In this document: positions 16,496-26,704 of the stretch, piece after piece
How the letters are laid out: each line of letters begins with the position of its first letter
Position numbering within the stretch: the first letter of the stretch is position 1
Assembly (NCBI GenBank): GCA_016934855.1
Contig: JAFGSA010000046.1
Coordinates: 108,050-172,049 of the forward strand
Length of the DNA: 64,000 nt
Origin: Elusimicrobiota bacterium
GTDB lineage: Bacteria > CG03 > SLGR01 > JAFGSA01
Direction of reading: 5' to 3'
The notes under the pieces: model-generated
The model's database searches: none
Seen by the model: the letters and a program-made list of their open reading frames with translations, nothing else
What the model was told of the DNA's origin: nothing
Made by a program: the position numbers and the translations under genes

Positions 16496-18588
16496 ATGAT
16501 ACGGCACTCCCACTGCAGTTCTCCCCTGGATATGATGCCGGCGACACAGCTGGGATGACAGCCGTCATGATACGCGTTCTCTGACATTTTCTTCCTGACA
16601 TCCCTTATGGCGGCGCCGTTCCATATCTCTTCCAGCGAGCTGTCCTTCACGTTTCCCACCTTGAGCGTAGGGCAGAAACAATGGATTATCACATCACCGC
16701 TGCAGCATATATTGAGCTGCTGCCACGGGAGAAGGCATCTGGATGCGCTGCCGACCCCGACGTCCTCACGCGGAGATGCAGGCCCGGACTGGTTCTCCCG
16801 GCCCGCGGGGATCTCAATCGGAAGACCGCAAAATACGTGAACTCCTTCCCCGCGCAGCCGCATTACCAGTTTCACTACTTCTTTTCTTACGCCGGGATCG
16901 CTGTATAAATCGTTTTCTGCGCCGCTAATGTTCCAAAGGGGAAGAAGCCTCAGGCTGCTGAAACCGTATTTCCCTATAAAGCCGGCCAGCGATTTCAGGT
17001 CGCCGTAATTCTCTTTCATCACAACCAGCTGTAATCCCATGCCCCTTATGCGCTTGTCGGCGTCCGCGACCCTGTATCTGTTTATCAGCTCCAGGTTACT
17101 GAGCAGGTCTTCGAATTTCGCTCCCTCATGTACATGCTCATAAGTGGATTTCGTAACTCCGTCTATCGATACGTTAAGGCTGGCGCCTGCCCTGCCGATC
17201 GATTCGGCCCATTCTTTGTCTATCATCAACCCGTTTGTCCCGATAACCTGCTCAAGCCCGTCGTACTTTGCCGCCTCTTCGAAGAGCTCCCTGAAATACG
17301 GAGAGTAGAATACTTCTCCGCCCTGCCAGCTGATCTTCTGGAGATACGGCATGAACCTTTTTATGCCGCCGACCGTATTTTCAGGGATACTCCACTGCCT
17401 CTGCCACACATTACACATGGTACATCTGATATTACACCTGTTAGTCAGGCAGACTGCCAGGTACCTGGGAAACGATTCCATTACCTCTTTTTTCATGGAT
17501 ATCTCTTTTTCGTTTAAGACCATGTTCCTGAACCGCGGGCTCCCGTTACCGGGCATATGATCAATTACTCTTTCGAACTGCCGGGCGGAAAGGGTGAATT
17601 CGCCTCTTTCCCGGTACAATACGCCCAGTTTCAGCCGGAGCGCATCGTCTTCCCCTGCGGTCACCAGCGACTCCTCGTACATGCGCTCCGCGGCTTTCTT
17701 GTCCGCTGTCTTCTCATAGAAACTCCCCAGCTCCATCCTGTAACGTTTATTGCCGGGATCCAGCTCGACTGCCTTCCTGAATTCGGCTTCGGCTGCCCCG
17801 TACTCCCCTGAGCGCTCATATATCCTCGCAAGCTCAAGATGCGGGCCGGGCCGGGCCGGATCCATTTCGGCCGCCCGGAGGTATTCCGCTATCGCCTGGG
17901 CGGTTTCGCCCGCAAGATCGCAGGCTTTAGCCAGGTCTTCGCGCACATATACCTCGTCGAACTTTTTCAGCAAAGCCTTCCTGTAATTTTCCATAGCCGT
18001 TACGGGATCCTTTTTCTGGCGGTACACGCCGGCCAGTTCAAAATACACTTCGCCGCCGCAGCCGGATATACGCGTAGCGGCGGAGAACTCCTCCTCTGCT
18101 CCGGAAAGGTCCTTCCGAGACTCGAATATCCTTCCTAACTCGGCATGGGCCCTCCACGAACCCGGATTCACGCGCAGCACCTCCTTCAGATGTACGGCAG
18201 CTTTTTCCGCCATTCCCCTCATTTTACATATCTTTGCGAGGTCCAGCCGGACATCCGCCGTATCATAACCCTTTTCCAGCGCTTTCTCGTACTCTTTTTC
18301 CGCGGCGGCTTCATCACCCCTATCCCTGTATATATGACCCTTTAAAGCATGTATCTGCCCGTTCTTCCCATCGTGTTTCAGCGCTTTATCATACTCTCTC
18401 ATGGCGCGGCCGGATCTGCCAAGCTTTCCGTATATGACTCCCATATCCCTGTGCACAAGTCCCGGGGCGTACTTGTGCTTCAGCGCCTTTTTCAATTCTC
18501 TGATCGCCGAAGAATACTCGTTCTTCTCCTTATATCCGCATGCCCTGTCAAAATGGATATTTCCCTGCTGTTCTTTTCCCCGGCGCAC
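16492..18588 (-). CDS. TPR-radical SAM-SPASM protein
   Basis: A 698-residue group A protein. The start is GTG at 18586-18588, with AGGGAG at 18598-18603 giving a 9-nt spacing; only 3 nt separate it from the upstream stop. About ten TPRs (residues 10-345) lead to the linker NMVLNEKEISMKKEVMESFPR. The rSAM cysteines are C385, C389, C392 (CNIRCTMC), with WQGGEVFYSPYF, GTNGLMIDKEWA and VSIDGVTKSTYEHVHEG. The tail has CLLPWQQLNI, HCFC, EIWN, CHPSC and a late extra Cys (LQWECRII), the last shared with the gene at 29476-31737. Substrate unknown. Confidence 0.95.
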   Translation of the reverse strand: MRRGKEQQGNIHFDRACGYKEKNEYSSAIRELKKALKHKYAPGLVHRDMGVIYGKLGRSGRAMREYDKALKHDGKNGQIHALKGHIYRDRGDEAAAEKEYEKALEKGYDTADVRLDLAKICKMRGMAEKAAVHLKEVLRVNPGSWRAHAELGRIFESRKDLSGAEEEFSAATRISGCGGEVYFELAGVYRQKKDPVTAMENYRKALLKKFDEVYVREDLAKACDLAGETAQAIAEYLRAAEMDPARPGPHLELARIYERSGEYGAAEAEFRKAVELDPGNKRYRMELGSFYEKTADKKAAERMYEESLVTAGEDDALRLKLGVLYRERGEFTLSARQFERVIDHMPGNGSPRFRNMVLNEKEISMKKEVMESFPRYLAVCLTNRCNIRCTMCNVWQRQWSIPENTVGGIKRFMPYLQKISWQGGEVFYSPYFRELFEEAAKYDGLEQVIGTNGLMIDKEWAESIGRAGASLNVSIDGVTKSTYEHVHEGAKFEDLLSNLELINRYRVADADKRIRGMGLQLVVMKENYGDLKSLAGFIGKYGFSSLRLLPLWNISGAENDLYSDPGVRKEVVKLVMRLRGEGVHVFCGLPIEIPAGRENQSGPASPREDVGVGSASRCLLPWQQLNICCSGDVIIHCFCPTLKVGNVKDSSLEEIWNGAAIRDVRKKMSENAYHDGCHPSCVAGIISRGELQWECRII

Positions 18589-18591
18589 GAT

Positions 18592-20268
18592 TCAGGACTC
18601 CCTGGACAGTTTCAACATCCGGGCAGCCGGCGGTATCACCCAGTACAATGCCCAGCGGTCTTCTTCCCCGGCTATCATGCTCTTAAAACACGGGCACTTC
18701 TCCACGTCGCAGGGCAGAGCCTCATCGTTCAGCACGGCCGTACCGGCGATAATGTTCCCCATATCCGTCTTGTTCGCGCAGCACCTGGCCATACTTCCGT
18801 CCGGGCTGATTACCGCGTACATCTGCCCCATCCTGCACAGTCTCTCGCGGGGTTTTTCTTCTTTCCCGATGCCGAGCCCCCAGTCCAGATTGCCTCTTCT
18901 TAAGGGTATGTCCGTTCCCATTTCATTCAGATATACGCGCTCGGCTTCGGTATATCCTTCGGGATACTTTTTACCCCCGTAACTGCCGATAAAAGGCTGG
19001 ACAGTCATTACTACACCGTTTTTCCTGAAAATCCCTCCGTACTTTCCCATATCGCCCATCTGCAGCGGGTGAGCCACGTAATTCACTCCGATCTCCACCC
19101 CGTATTCCTTCAATACAAGTATCTTCCTGATAAATACATCTATATCCGTTTTTCCCGGATGAAATGACGCGCATATATTCACCCTGGCGGGACTGATCCT
19201 TCCTGTGAATTCCCCCACATCCCAGGACAGGTTAGTCTGCAGACCCGCCGTATGCATCTTCACGACCCTTTCGAGCATCGCGAAGAAATCAGGATAAACC
19301 GAGGGCTCTCCGCCGGTTATGTTAATATGGCAGCTCCCGTACCTGTCGCGGATTTTTTCCCATGCCTTTTCCCACTGCCCGGGAGATAGAACGGTTTTTT
19401 CGGGAAGCCCTCTTCTGAACCCTTCATCCGTATAACTGCAGTAATCGCAGCGGTAATTACAGTCATAGGATATCTGCCATGTGAAGATCACCTGCTGCGG
19501 CTCTATTTCTCCCCGGAACCCGGGAGCACGGACCAGAGCAGGCACCCCGTCCTCCCTGAACCGGCCGCCCCCGGCGGGCATGACGGATCCCTCGATCCCC
19601 AGCAGCGCATCCATCAATCCCTTTTCCCTCAGGTTTTCCAGTTCTTTCTTATATTCATCGTACTTTCCCGTATCCTTATATATCATACAGCGCATAGCAT
19701 ATAGCAAAGGACTTTCATGAACGACCGCGAGCCCCTTATCTATAACCTTTAATGCTTTTTCGTGCCGGTCCATTCGGCAGTAGATCCTGGCGAGCTCCGA
19801 GTATGCGTTCTCGGATACGTTCCCCTTTTCTACGGATCTGGCATACTCGGCAGCCGACCTGTTTAAATCCCCCTTCTTCTCATAAACCATACCCAGGCAT
19901 GCGTAAGTACGGGAATCGCCGGGTTCCAGTTCCGCAGCACAGGTATACTGCTCGAGCGCCTCGTCATACCGGCCCGTCTTAAAGTACACCTCGCCCATCT
20001 TGCAGCGCACCCTTGCCGAATCCGCGCCGTCGCTCGCGAGACCCTTCAGCTGCAGCAGGGCCTTTTCGTATTCTCCCTGATCGCACATGATCCTTGCGGC
20101 ATTCCACCGGCATTCTTCCCTGTCGGCTCCATTTCTTTCGGCAGCCGCGAGTTCCTCTGCGGCATCTTTGAGCCTGCCCTCTCTTTCATATGCCCACGCG
20201 AGCTCCATATGCAGCTCACCGTTACCGGGGTCGCTCTTTATCGCGTTTTTTATATCTTCTATTTTCAC
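18592..20268 (-). CDS. TPR-radical SAM protein, group B (SFHP/YPxxYT family)
   Basis: A 558-residue protein with about six TPRs (residues 15-215) fused to a group B rSAM domain: C270, C274, C277 (CNYRCDYC), GGEPSVYPDF, QTNLSWD, ASFHPGK, NYVAHPLQM and GGKKYPEGYTEAE. The C-terminal cluster region reads CRMGQMYAVISPDG…RCC…EKCPCFKSM and ends at EEDRWALYW. This tail differs from the group A SPASM; an auxiliary Fe-S cluster is inferred. Start GTG 20266-20268 with GGGGAG close upstream (about 3 nt spacing). It shares the tail with the compact genes at 47-56 kb, so here the same catalytic unit has gained a solenoid. Substrate unknown. Confidence 0.94.
   Translation of the reverse strand: MKIEDIKNAIKSDPGNGELHMELAWAYEREGRLKDAAEELAAAERNGADREECRWNAARIMCDQGEYEKALLQLKGLASDGADSARVRCKMGEVYFKTGRYDEALEQYTCAAELEPGDSRTYACLGMVYEKKGDLNRSAAEYARSVEKGNVSENAYSELARIYCRMDRHEKALKVIDKGLAVVHESPLLYAMRCMIYKDTGKYDEYKKELENLREKGLMDALLGIEGSVMPAGGGRFREDGVPALVRAPGFRGEIEPQQVIFTWQISYDCNYRCDYCSYTDEGFRRGLPEKTVLSPGQWEKAWEKIRDRYGSCHINITGGEPSVYPDFFAMLERVVKMHTAGLQTNLSWDVGEFTGRISPARVNICASFHPGKTDIDVFIRKILVLKEYGVEIGVNYVAHPLQMGDMGKYGGIFRKNGVVMTVQPFIGSYGGKKYPEGYTEAERVYLNEMGTDIPLRRGNLDWGLGIGKEEKPRERLCRMGQMYAVISPDGSMARCCANKTDMGNIIAGTAVLNDEALPCDVEKCPCFKSMIAGEEDRWALYWVIPPAARMLKLSRES
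18598..18603 (-). promoter_or_regulatory. Shine-Dalgarno for a GTG start
   Basis: AGGGAG on the minus strand lies 9 nt before the GTG at 18586-18588. It is inside the end of the upstream gene and supports the non-ATG start. Confidence 0.7.
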
Positions 20269-20285
20269 CGGCTCCCCATATACTT

Positions 20286-23168
20286 TTACCGGACGGCCCC
20301 CAGACTATGGCCGCATAACCTGTTCATCTCCGATATCGCCTTCTCTGTCCTGCTGTATATTCTCACTATATCTTTTTTATCCTTGATTTTCGAATATAAA
20401 AAAAAGAGAAAATGCTCTACTTCATAAAAAGGGAAAAAATAATCGCTGCACATGGTCTCTCTCATCATATAATCCAGGCTGCCGGCTGTCTGGCTGATCC
20501 TGTCCTTCCACTTAAGCCCCCCTATTTCGTCATAACGGTACCTGGTCAGATTTATGGGGTTCCCGGAAGGATGGCCGGAGAGATCGGCACCAGAAACATT
20601 CTCTATTCCGTATCTTTCCGGATTCAGCAACAGCCTGCTCCTTGTCCTCAGGTCAAACGCGTTGTAGTAAACCATGTTGATGTATTTCCTGTTCTTCCTG
20701 ATAAACTCGATCGTAAGCTCGACATCCTCTCTGCGTTCGTGCGGGAATCCGCATATAATCTCAAGGCCCGTCCATATACCCGCTTCGTCCGTCCAGCGGA
20801 TGGTATCTTCAAGCTGCTCGAGGCAGATACCTTTTCCTATATAATCAAGCAGTCTGGGGCTCGCCGTCTCCATGCCGTAGACCAGTCTTACGCAGCCGGC
20901 TTTCCTCAGCTTGAAAAGCATATCCCGGTCAATATTATCCGCCCGGGCACAGTCACACCACATTATATCCAGCCCTGATTCCAGTATATTGTCGCATAAC
21001 TCGTTCAGGTAGTCTTTTGAAATATTCAGCGTATCGTTCAGAAAAAACACCCCGGTTATACCGTATTTTTCCTTAAGCTCTTTATAATACGATACGAATA
21101 TGTCGGTTTTAACCACGTAGTTCAGCGCGTCCGAAGAAGAACAGCAGAAGATGCAACCGTAAGGGCATCCGTTCATCAATCTTAACGGCGACAGGATTAC
21201 GCCGCTATTATTAAAATCATCCAGTATCTCTTTTATTTCTGCATCGGCATTCATATGGCTTCTCTGCCCCCTGTACCCGTACATATCCATCGGCAACCCT
21301 TCGAAATCAGGCTTGATCGGAACAGAGAACCCGCCGCCATCGATGATCTTCTTATCTTCCCTGAACACAATACCCGGCACATTGCTCATATCTGCGCTGC
21401 ATATCAACGCCGTTAAAAGCCTGTACAGCGCCTTTTCCCCGGTTCCCGTTATTAAATAATCGATATTCTCGCTGTGCTTTCTTATAAATGACATGTATTT
21501 TTCAAATTCGAGGCCGCCGACTATTATCACGGGATCGTACTTATTTCTTATATATTTGGCATAAGCCAGCATAAACAGGATTGCGCTGTAATCCCTGTCT
21601 CCTTTAGGCACCGACAGAAGTATCGCCTTATACCCGCTGATCTCCGTCATCTTTTCCGTCTCTTCCATTATAAGGCTTATATCCTCATCCGCCTGCCCGT
21701 CTAAATATCTGGATATCCTTTCCGTATCATAAAATATCTCCCCGTTTATCCGGTCTTTATATTCACCGAACCTGTTTCTATGATTTATCTTGATATTCAG
21801 GTCGTCCTGAACGATGTTGATCTTGTTTGTCTTGAGATAGGAGACTATCTGCGCCATACCCAGGGGCAGGAGCATGATATAATTCAGCCAGTCACCGGGC
21901 ATCTTGTCAAAATTAGGCGTTCTGATTATTTTAACGCTGAAATCTTCACTTATACGGCAGTGAAGATCATTACATAAATATTCTTTCAGCCTTTCATTGT
22001 TTATCCTGTCTTTCTCGATAATATTCTCTGTAGCCAGGATAGTCTTCCCTATATTCATACCGATGCTCTTTTCCCTGCCGGCCGTTTTTTCTGAATACCT
22101 CAAATACTTGTCCACGGTGCCAGTCAATCCCTTTTCAGCCAGCTCCTGCTCTTTTTTCAGATAAACGGCTATCCTCAGATCCCTGTCGATGTCGGCGCCT
22201 GCCTTTCCCAGTTTTATGGCTTTCCTGTATTCCCTTATCGCCGAGCTGAGCTTTCCGGACTTCTCGTAGGTCTTCCCCAGCAGATAGAGGGCCTCTCCGT
22301 TAGAGGGATCCGATTTTACGGCCTTTTTAAGCTCCTGCGCTGCCCTGCTGAATTCTCCCTCTCGGCAATAATCCGACGCTATATCAATATAATTCTTCTC
22401 CAGCTTGGCCCTTATATCAGCCGGGGCATATCCCAGTCTGCCCGCTCTTTTGAACTCCGCTTGAGCGGCGGAGTATTTTTTCATCAGTTCATAGACCTTC
22501 CCAAGATCATAGTGCGTATCAGCCCGATCCGGATTAGCCTTGAGAGACCTGCGGGATTCCTTTTCCGACATGTCATAATTGCCCGAATGATAATATAGCC
22601 TGCCCAGATCGTTATATACTTCTCCAGAAGCGACTCCTTCGCTAACGGCTTTCTGCAGCTCCTGCTCAGCAAGTTCTTTTTTCCCCTGCCTGAAATATAT
22701 CTTTGCCAGGGACATGCAGACGCTAGCGGTCCTATAGCCCATTTCAGCTGATTTTTTAAATTCCGAAACCGCCGAAGCGTAATCGCCCTTTTTCTCATAT
22801 ACTGTCCCCAGTTCAGCATGGAGCCTGCCGCTGGACTTATCCATGCCGATGGCGGAGCCGTATTCTTCAAGAGCCTTTTCGTACCGGCCCAGTCCGAAGC
22901 TGATCCGCCCCAGCATTTCGTGAAGCTCCGCCGTATCCATGCCCTTGGCCGCGGCTTTACCGAGTTTTTTCTCCGCCTCCATATACATACCCATATCGCA
23001 ATACAGTCTGGCTATATTGAAGAAGCATTCGGCTTTGCCGCACCCTTCCTTTTCCGCGGCGAGGAGCTCTTCCAGCGCGAGATCGGCCCTTCCTTCCTTC
23101 TCATAAACCCACGCCTGTTCCATCCTGCGATCCGCACTGATGGTTTCTTTATGCCTTTCTATATCCAT
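20286..23168 (-). CDS. TPR / cobalamin-binding-like / radical SAM protein
   Basis: A 960-residue group C protein. TPRs occupy about residues 10-360. A B12-binding-like region follows at about 395-640 (LPLGMAQIVSYLKTNKINI, IIVGGLEFEKYMS, ITGTGEKALYRLL). The rSAM cysteines are C668, C672, C675 in CPYGCIFC, immediately followed by another Cys and a Ser run (CCSSS). YGMETASPRLL and IICGFPHERREDV are kept. No SPASM tail and no DxHxxG motif are visible. It is homologous to the pair at 1-5146 but lacks their TPR interruption and sits 15 kb away, so this is not a recent local copy. Start ATG 23166-23168. Confidence 0.95.
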   Translation of the reverse strand: MDIERHKETISADRRMEQAWVYEKEGRADLALEELLAAEKEGCGKAECFFNIARLYCDMGMYMEAEKKLGKAAAKGMDTAELHEMLGRISFGLGRYEKALEEYGSAIGMDKSSGRLHAELGTVYEKKGDYASAVSEFKKSAEMGYRTASVCMSLAKIYFRQGKKELAEQELQKAVSEGVASGEVYNDLGRLYYHSGNYDMSEKESRRSLKANPDRADTHYDLGKVYELMKKYSAAQAEFKRAGRLGYAPADIRAKLEKNYIDIASDYCREGEFSRAAQELKKAVKSDPSNGEALYLLGKTYEKSGKLSSAIREYRKAIKLGKAGADIDRDLRIAVYLKKEQELAEKGLTGTVDKYLRYSEKTAGREKSIGMNIGKTILATENIIEKDRINNERLKEYLCNDLHCRISEDFSVKIIRTPNFDKMPGDWLNYIMLLPLGMAQIVSYLKTNKINIVQDDLNIKINHRNRFGEYKDRINGEIFYDTERISRYLDGQADEDISLIMEETEKMTEISGYKAILLSVPKGDRDYSAILFMLAYAKYIRNKYDPVIIVGGLEFEKYMSFIRKHSENIDYLITGTGEKALYRLLTALICSADMSNVPGIVFREDKKIIDGGGFSVPIKPDFEGLPMDMYGYRGQRSHMNADAEIKEILDDFNNSGVILSPLRLMNGCPYGCIFCCSSSDALNYVVKTDIFVSYYKELKEKYGITGVFFLNDTLNISKDYLNELCDNILESGLDIMWCDCARADNIDRDMLFKLRKAGCVRLVYGMETASPRLLDYIGKGICLEQLEDTIRWTDEAGIWTGLEIICGFPHERREDVELTIEFIRKNRKYINMVYYNAFDLRTRSRLLLNPERYGIENVSGADLSGHPSGNPINLTRYRYDEIGGLKWKDRISQTAGSLDYMMRETMCSDYFFPFYEVEHFLFFLYSKIKDKKDIVRIYSRTEKAISEMNRLCGHSLGAVR

Positions 23169-23193
23169 ATATAACCCTGTCTTAAATCATCCC

Positions 23194-25107
23194 TCACAAT
23201 AACATCCTTCTGCGGGCGGAAGTCTCCAGACATCCCGCATCACAGTATCTTATGCTTTCTTTACCGGCCATCTGAAGCCTGTATTCCTGCATAACCCTGC
23301 CGTTCCAGATATCTTCCAGCGACATCTTCGCTACATTACCCGCGGCTTCTCTGCAGTAGCACCACGGTATGACATTGCCGCCGACTTCTATTATCATTCC
23401 TATCCAGGGATAGAGGCACATACCGTATCCGGCTTTCCCCGGAGTTCCTCCATCACCGGCCGTAACAGCAGACGGATCTTTTCCCATACCCCGGGGAAAA
23501 CAGACCGTACTGGTGTACTCTATTGCGGATTCCCGCGCCCTGAGGCTTAATTCATCCAGGCTCTTCCGGACATATTCCAGCTCCTTAGCGTCGGGATCCA
23601 GGAAAAGGTTCTCCCCGAAATCACCCTCCAGTTTTATGATCCTCAGCTTATTGAATCCGTATCTCTCCATAAAGGCGATGACGTCCCCGAGCTCCCTGTA
23701 ATTGGACCTCATCAGAAGGAAATGTATGCCCGTATTCACGCGGCGTTCTCCATGACTTCTGCAGTACCTGTACCTGTTCACCAGCTCGATGCTCTTTATA
23801 AGCCTTCCGAACTCCGCTCCTTTCCTTATCCGTTCGTAACCGTCCCTGTTTATGCTGTCTATCGAAAACATTATATCCGCCGGCGATGATGTAAGCCTGC
23901 CGGCGCGTTCTTCATCGATAAGAAGTCCGTTAGTCGTCACTTCCTGCCTGAGCTGAGGGTAAACCGAAGCTTCATCGAACAGCCGGTCAAAATGTTCCGA
24001 GAGCAGCGGTTCGCCGCCGGACCACGATACTTTCTCCAGGTACGGAAACCACCCGGCCGCTTCTTCGCAGGTGCGCCGGGGTATATCCCATGCACTCTCT
24101 TTCCAGTTACTGCACATTATACATCTTATGTTGCACCGGCTGGTCAGGTGCACGGCAAGCAACCCGGGCCTTGACTCAAGCAGGCTTTTTCCTTCCAGCG
24201 CTTCAATATGATTTTTTACCTTGTTGCCGAACCATACTTCTTCCGTACAGCGTTTCATCCCCATCACTTTCCGGAGCCCGGCCCCCGCTTTTTCCCTGTC
24301 TCCCGAAGCCATGTATAAATCGGCCAGCTCCAGTCTCAGCCTCTCATCGTCGTAGCCTTTTTCGAGCGCCCGCTCCATATGGTTCTTCGCGGAAAGTCCG
24401 TCTCCCAGCCTGTTATATATAAATCCCATTTCGGCGTTATACTTCCCGTCAGCCGGCGCCGCTGACACAGCTTTCTTCAGGTTTATTATTGATGAATCAT
24501 AGTCGCCGAGTTCCGCATACAGGCGCCCGAGATCGTTAAAAACGTCCGGTTTTTCATAACCGCACCCGTATGCTTCTTCCAGTTCCTTTACCGCCTGTTT
24601 AAAATCCCCCTTTTTTTCGTATACCCTCCCCAGGCAGGCATGGAACTCCCCGCATTTTTCTCCTTCTTCGGAGCTCAGCGCCTTCCTGAGCTCTTCTTCG
24701 GCCGGGTCGTACCTGCCCGTTTTTTCGTATATAATTCCAAGCCTTCCGCGCACATCCGCATCAGATGGGTTAAACTTCAGCGCTTTCAGGCAGGCTTCCT
24801 CTGCCTTACCATATTCTCCGTCTTCGGCATATATCCTTGCGATACCCATGCAGGCCGTCACGGTCTCTCTACCCATGCCTATAGCCTTCATGTATTCGGC
24901 CAGCGCCTCTTTTCTGTCGCCTTTTTCGGACAGTACGCCGGCAAACTCTTCATGCAGCCCGGCATTGTCCGGATCAAGGCCGATAATCCCGCGGTATCCC
25001 TCGGCAGCCAGAGAATAGTCCCCCTTTTTCACCAGTCTGCGGACCGCTTCGAGGCGTCCCATGACTGTTTCTCCGGTAGTATTTTTTTCAGGCTTCTTTT
25101 TCATCAT
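23194..25107 (-). CDS. TPR-radical SAM-SPASM protein
   Basis: A 637-residue group A protein with about eight TPRs (residues 20-285). The rSAM cysteines are C325, C329, C332 (CNIRCIMC). The GGE motif is WSGGEPLLS, with Pro rather than the usual Val after GGE, and the next motif is FSIDSINRDGYE. The tail has CLYPWIGMI, WCYC, DIWN and CDAGC, ending in a short basic stretch (SARRRMLL). The linker is degenerate (NKVKNHIEALEGKSLLESRPG). Start ATG 25105-25107, 7 nt after the upstream stop, with AGGGCGG upstream; a second ATG follows immediately. The diverged GGEP motif and linker set it apart from its neighbours. Confidence 0.95.
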   Translation of the reverse strand: MMKKKPEKNTTGETVMGRLEAVRRLVKKGDYSLAAEGYRGIIGLDPDNAGLHEEFAGVLSEKGDRKEALAEYMKAIGMGRETVTACMGIARIYAEDGEYGKAEEACLKALKFNPSDADVRGRLGIIYEKTGRYDPAEEELRKALSSEEGEKCGEFHACLGRVYEKKGDFKQAVKELEEAYGCGYEKPDVFNDLGRLYAELGDYDSSIINLKKAVSAAPADGKYNAEMGFIYNRLGDGLSAKNHMERALEKGYDDERLRLELADLYMASGDREKAGAGLRKVMGMKRCTEEVWFGNKVKNHIEALEGKSLLESRPGLLAVHLTSRCNIRCIMCSNWKESAWDIPRRTCEEAAGWFPYLEKVSWSGGEPLLSEHFDRLFDEASVYPQLRQEVTTNGLLIDEERAGRLTSSPADIMFSIDSINRDGYERIRKGAEFGRLIKSIELVNRYRYCRSHGERRVNTGIHFLLMRSNYRELGDVIAFMERYGFNKLRIIKLEGDFGENLFLDPDAKELEYVRKSLDELSLRARESAIEYTSTVCFPRGMGKDPSAVTAGDGGTPGKAGYGMCLYPWIGMIIEVGGNVIPWCYCREAAGNVAKMSLEDIWNGRVMQEYRLQMAGKESIRYCDAGCLETSARRRMLL

Positions 25108-25114
25108 ATCCGCC

Positions 25115-26701
25115 CTATATAGGACTTATCCTGCATACGGTTTCCGGCATATCCGGATCGCACAGGTATCGATAATCGTTCTTTATTATCTGACTTCTGT
25201 ATTCCTGCATTATCTCGTTATTCCATATTTCATCTATGGTCTCATCGCCGAACACGCTGCCTGCCCGTTTCTGGCAGCGGCAGTTGGACCTTATTCCCGC
25301 AAAAACGTCTATCCTCAGGTATTTCCAGGGCCAGTGACACGGTATCCTGTTTTTCGGCAGTTTCCGTGCGGGTTTTCCCGCGGCGTGACTGCCGGCTTCC
25401 ATGGGCGGGAACTGTTTGTACAGCGTTATACCTTTCTCCCTGGCCTCCTCTTCGACCTCGGGCATAACCTTCCTGAAATAGCCGCGGATGTCCCTGTCAT
25501 TGTTTATAAAGATATTTTCGACAGTGCTGTCATGATGGGTGGACGACAGGGAAAGATTATCGAACCCGTGCTTTTTCGCGAAATCCACTATATTCTCCAG
25601 CTCCCTGTAGTTCGATCTCATTATTAAAAACAGCAGCGATGTCCTGAATCCGGGTGACACTGCTTTGTATTTTTTCACCGCATCCAGGCTCCTCATCAGA
25701 TCCTCATATTTGGCCCCGTTCCTTATGCTCTCGTAGGTGTCTTTTGTTATGCCGTCTATCGAATAGCTGAGATCCATATTTACTTTACTGAACCTTTCCG
25801 CCCATTTTTCGTCTATCAGGAGCCCATTTGTTGTTATATTCTGTTTAAGGTGCCTGAAAGACGATGCCAGCTCAAAAAGCTCCTCGAAATGCCTGGAGAG
25901 GAAAACCTCGCCGCCGCGCCACAGGATGAGTTCGATATCAGGAATCCATTTTTTTATCTGTTCGACCGTCTTCTGGGGCATATCGTCTTCATATCCGTCG
26001 ACAAAATTGCACATCTTGCACCTCAGGTTGCATCTGGTGGTCAGGACGACACCCACAGCCCGGGGTTTCGAGTCCAGCACCACCTTACGCTGGGAAAGCT
26101 CTATATTATTCAGTATCTTGTTCTTAAACCATGGCTCTTCCCTGTGGGAGCTTATTTCGGCGGCTCTCATGAACTCCTTTACCGACAGGTCCAACCTGCC
26201 CTGCTCCCTCAAGAGCTCTCCCCTTTTTATCCTCAGTTCGTCGTCTTCATAGCCTTTCCTGACAGCCTTTTTCAGTTCTCTAACGGATTTTTTAAGATCC
26301 CGGCTTCTGGCATAGATATTAGCCAGCTCCGCGTTGAACGAACCCTCTTTCCTGTTGAGCCTGATCGCCTTTTTCAGTTCTTCCACCGCCCTGTCTTCAT
26401 TTCCCAGGCCGCACAAGGCGCGGCCGATTTCCTTGCGGATTTCCGCCGTATCCAGGCCTTTTTCCACTGCCGCATTCAGTTCGTTCAAAGCGGCCTCATA
26501 CAAACCCCTGTCGCAATATATCCTCCCGATGTCGCGGTATGCCCGCGCAGTATCGAACCCTTTTTCGACGGATCTCCTGAGTTCTTTCACCGCCTCTTCG
26601 TATTCTCCCGCCTTCTCATGCTCCCAGGCAGACCGGGCGCATAACTCCCCCTCCCGGATATCTTCGGCAGACAACTGCATGTTTTTTATGTCTTCTGCCA
26701 T
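25115..26701 (-). CDS. TPR-radical SAM-SPASM protein (CRC-tail subclade)
   Basis: A 528-residue group A protein. Five TPRs (residues 15-180), linker NKILNNIELSQRKVVLDSKPR, then rSAM C224, C228, C231 (CNLRCKMC), WRGGEVFLSRHF and YSIDGITKDTYE. The tail differs from most: CHWPWKYL, NCRC, AGSVF, EIWNNEIMQEYR and a final CDPDMPETVC with a C-x8-C spacing instead of CxxxC. The same tail form occurs at 31734-33608 and 39764-41638, defining a subclade scattered through the array. Start ATG 26699-26701, with GGAG formed across the upstream stop and 6 nt spacing. Confidence 0.95.
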   Translation of the reverse strand: MAEDIKNMQLSAEDIREGELCARSAWEHEKAGEYEEAVKELRRSVEKGFDTARAYRDIGRIYCDRGLYEAALNELNAAVEKGLDTAEIRKEIGRALCGLGNEDRAVEELKKAIRLNRKEGSFNAELANIYARSRDLKKSVRELKKAVRKGYEDDELRIKRGELLREQGRLDLSVKEFMRAAEISSHREEPWFKNKILNNIELSQRKVVLDSKPRAVGVVLTTRCNLRCKMCNFVDGYEDDMPQKTVEQIKKWIPDIELILWRGGEVFLSRHFEELFELASSFRHLKQNITTNGLLIDEKWAERFSKVNMDLSYSIDGITKDTYESIRNGAKYEDLMRSLDAVKKYKAVSPGFRTSLLFLIMRSNYRELENIVDFAKKHGFDNLSLSSTHHDSTVENIFINNDRDIRGYFRKVMPEVEEEAREKGITLYKQFPPMEAGSHAAGKPARKLPKNRIPCHWPWKYLRIDVFAGIRSNCRCQKRAGSVFGDETIDEIWNNEIMQEYRSQIIKNDYRYLCDPDMPETVCRISPI

Positions 26702-26704
26702 ATG

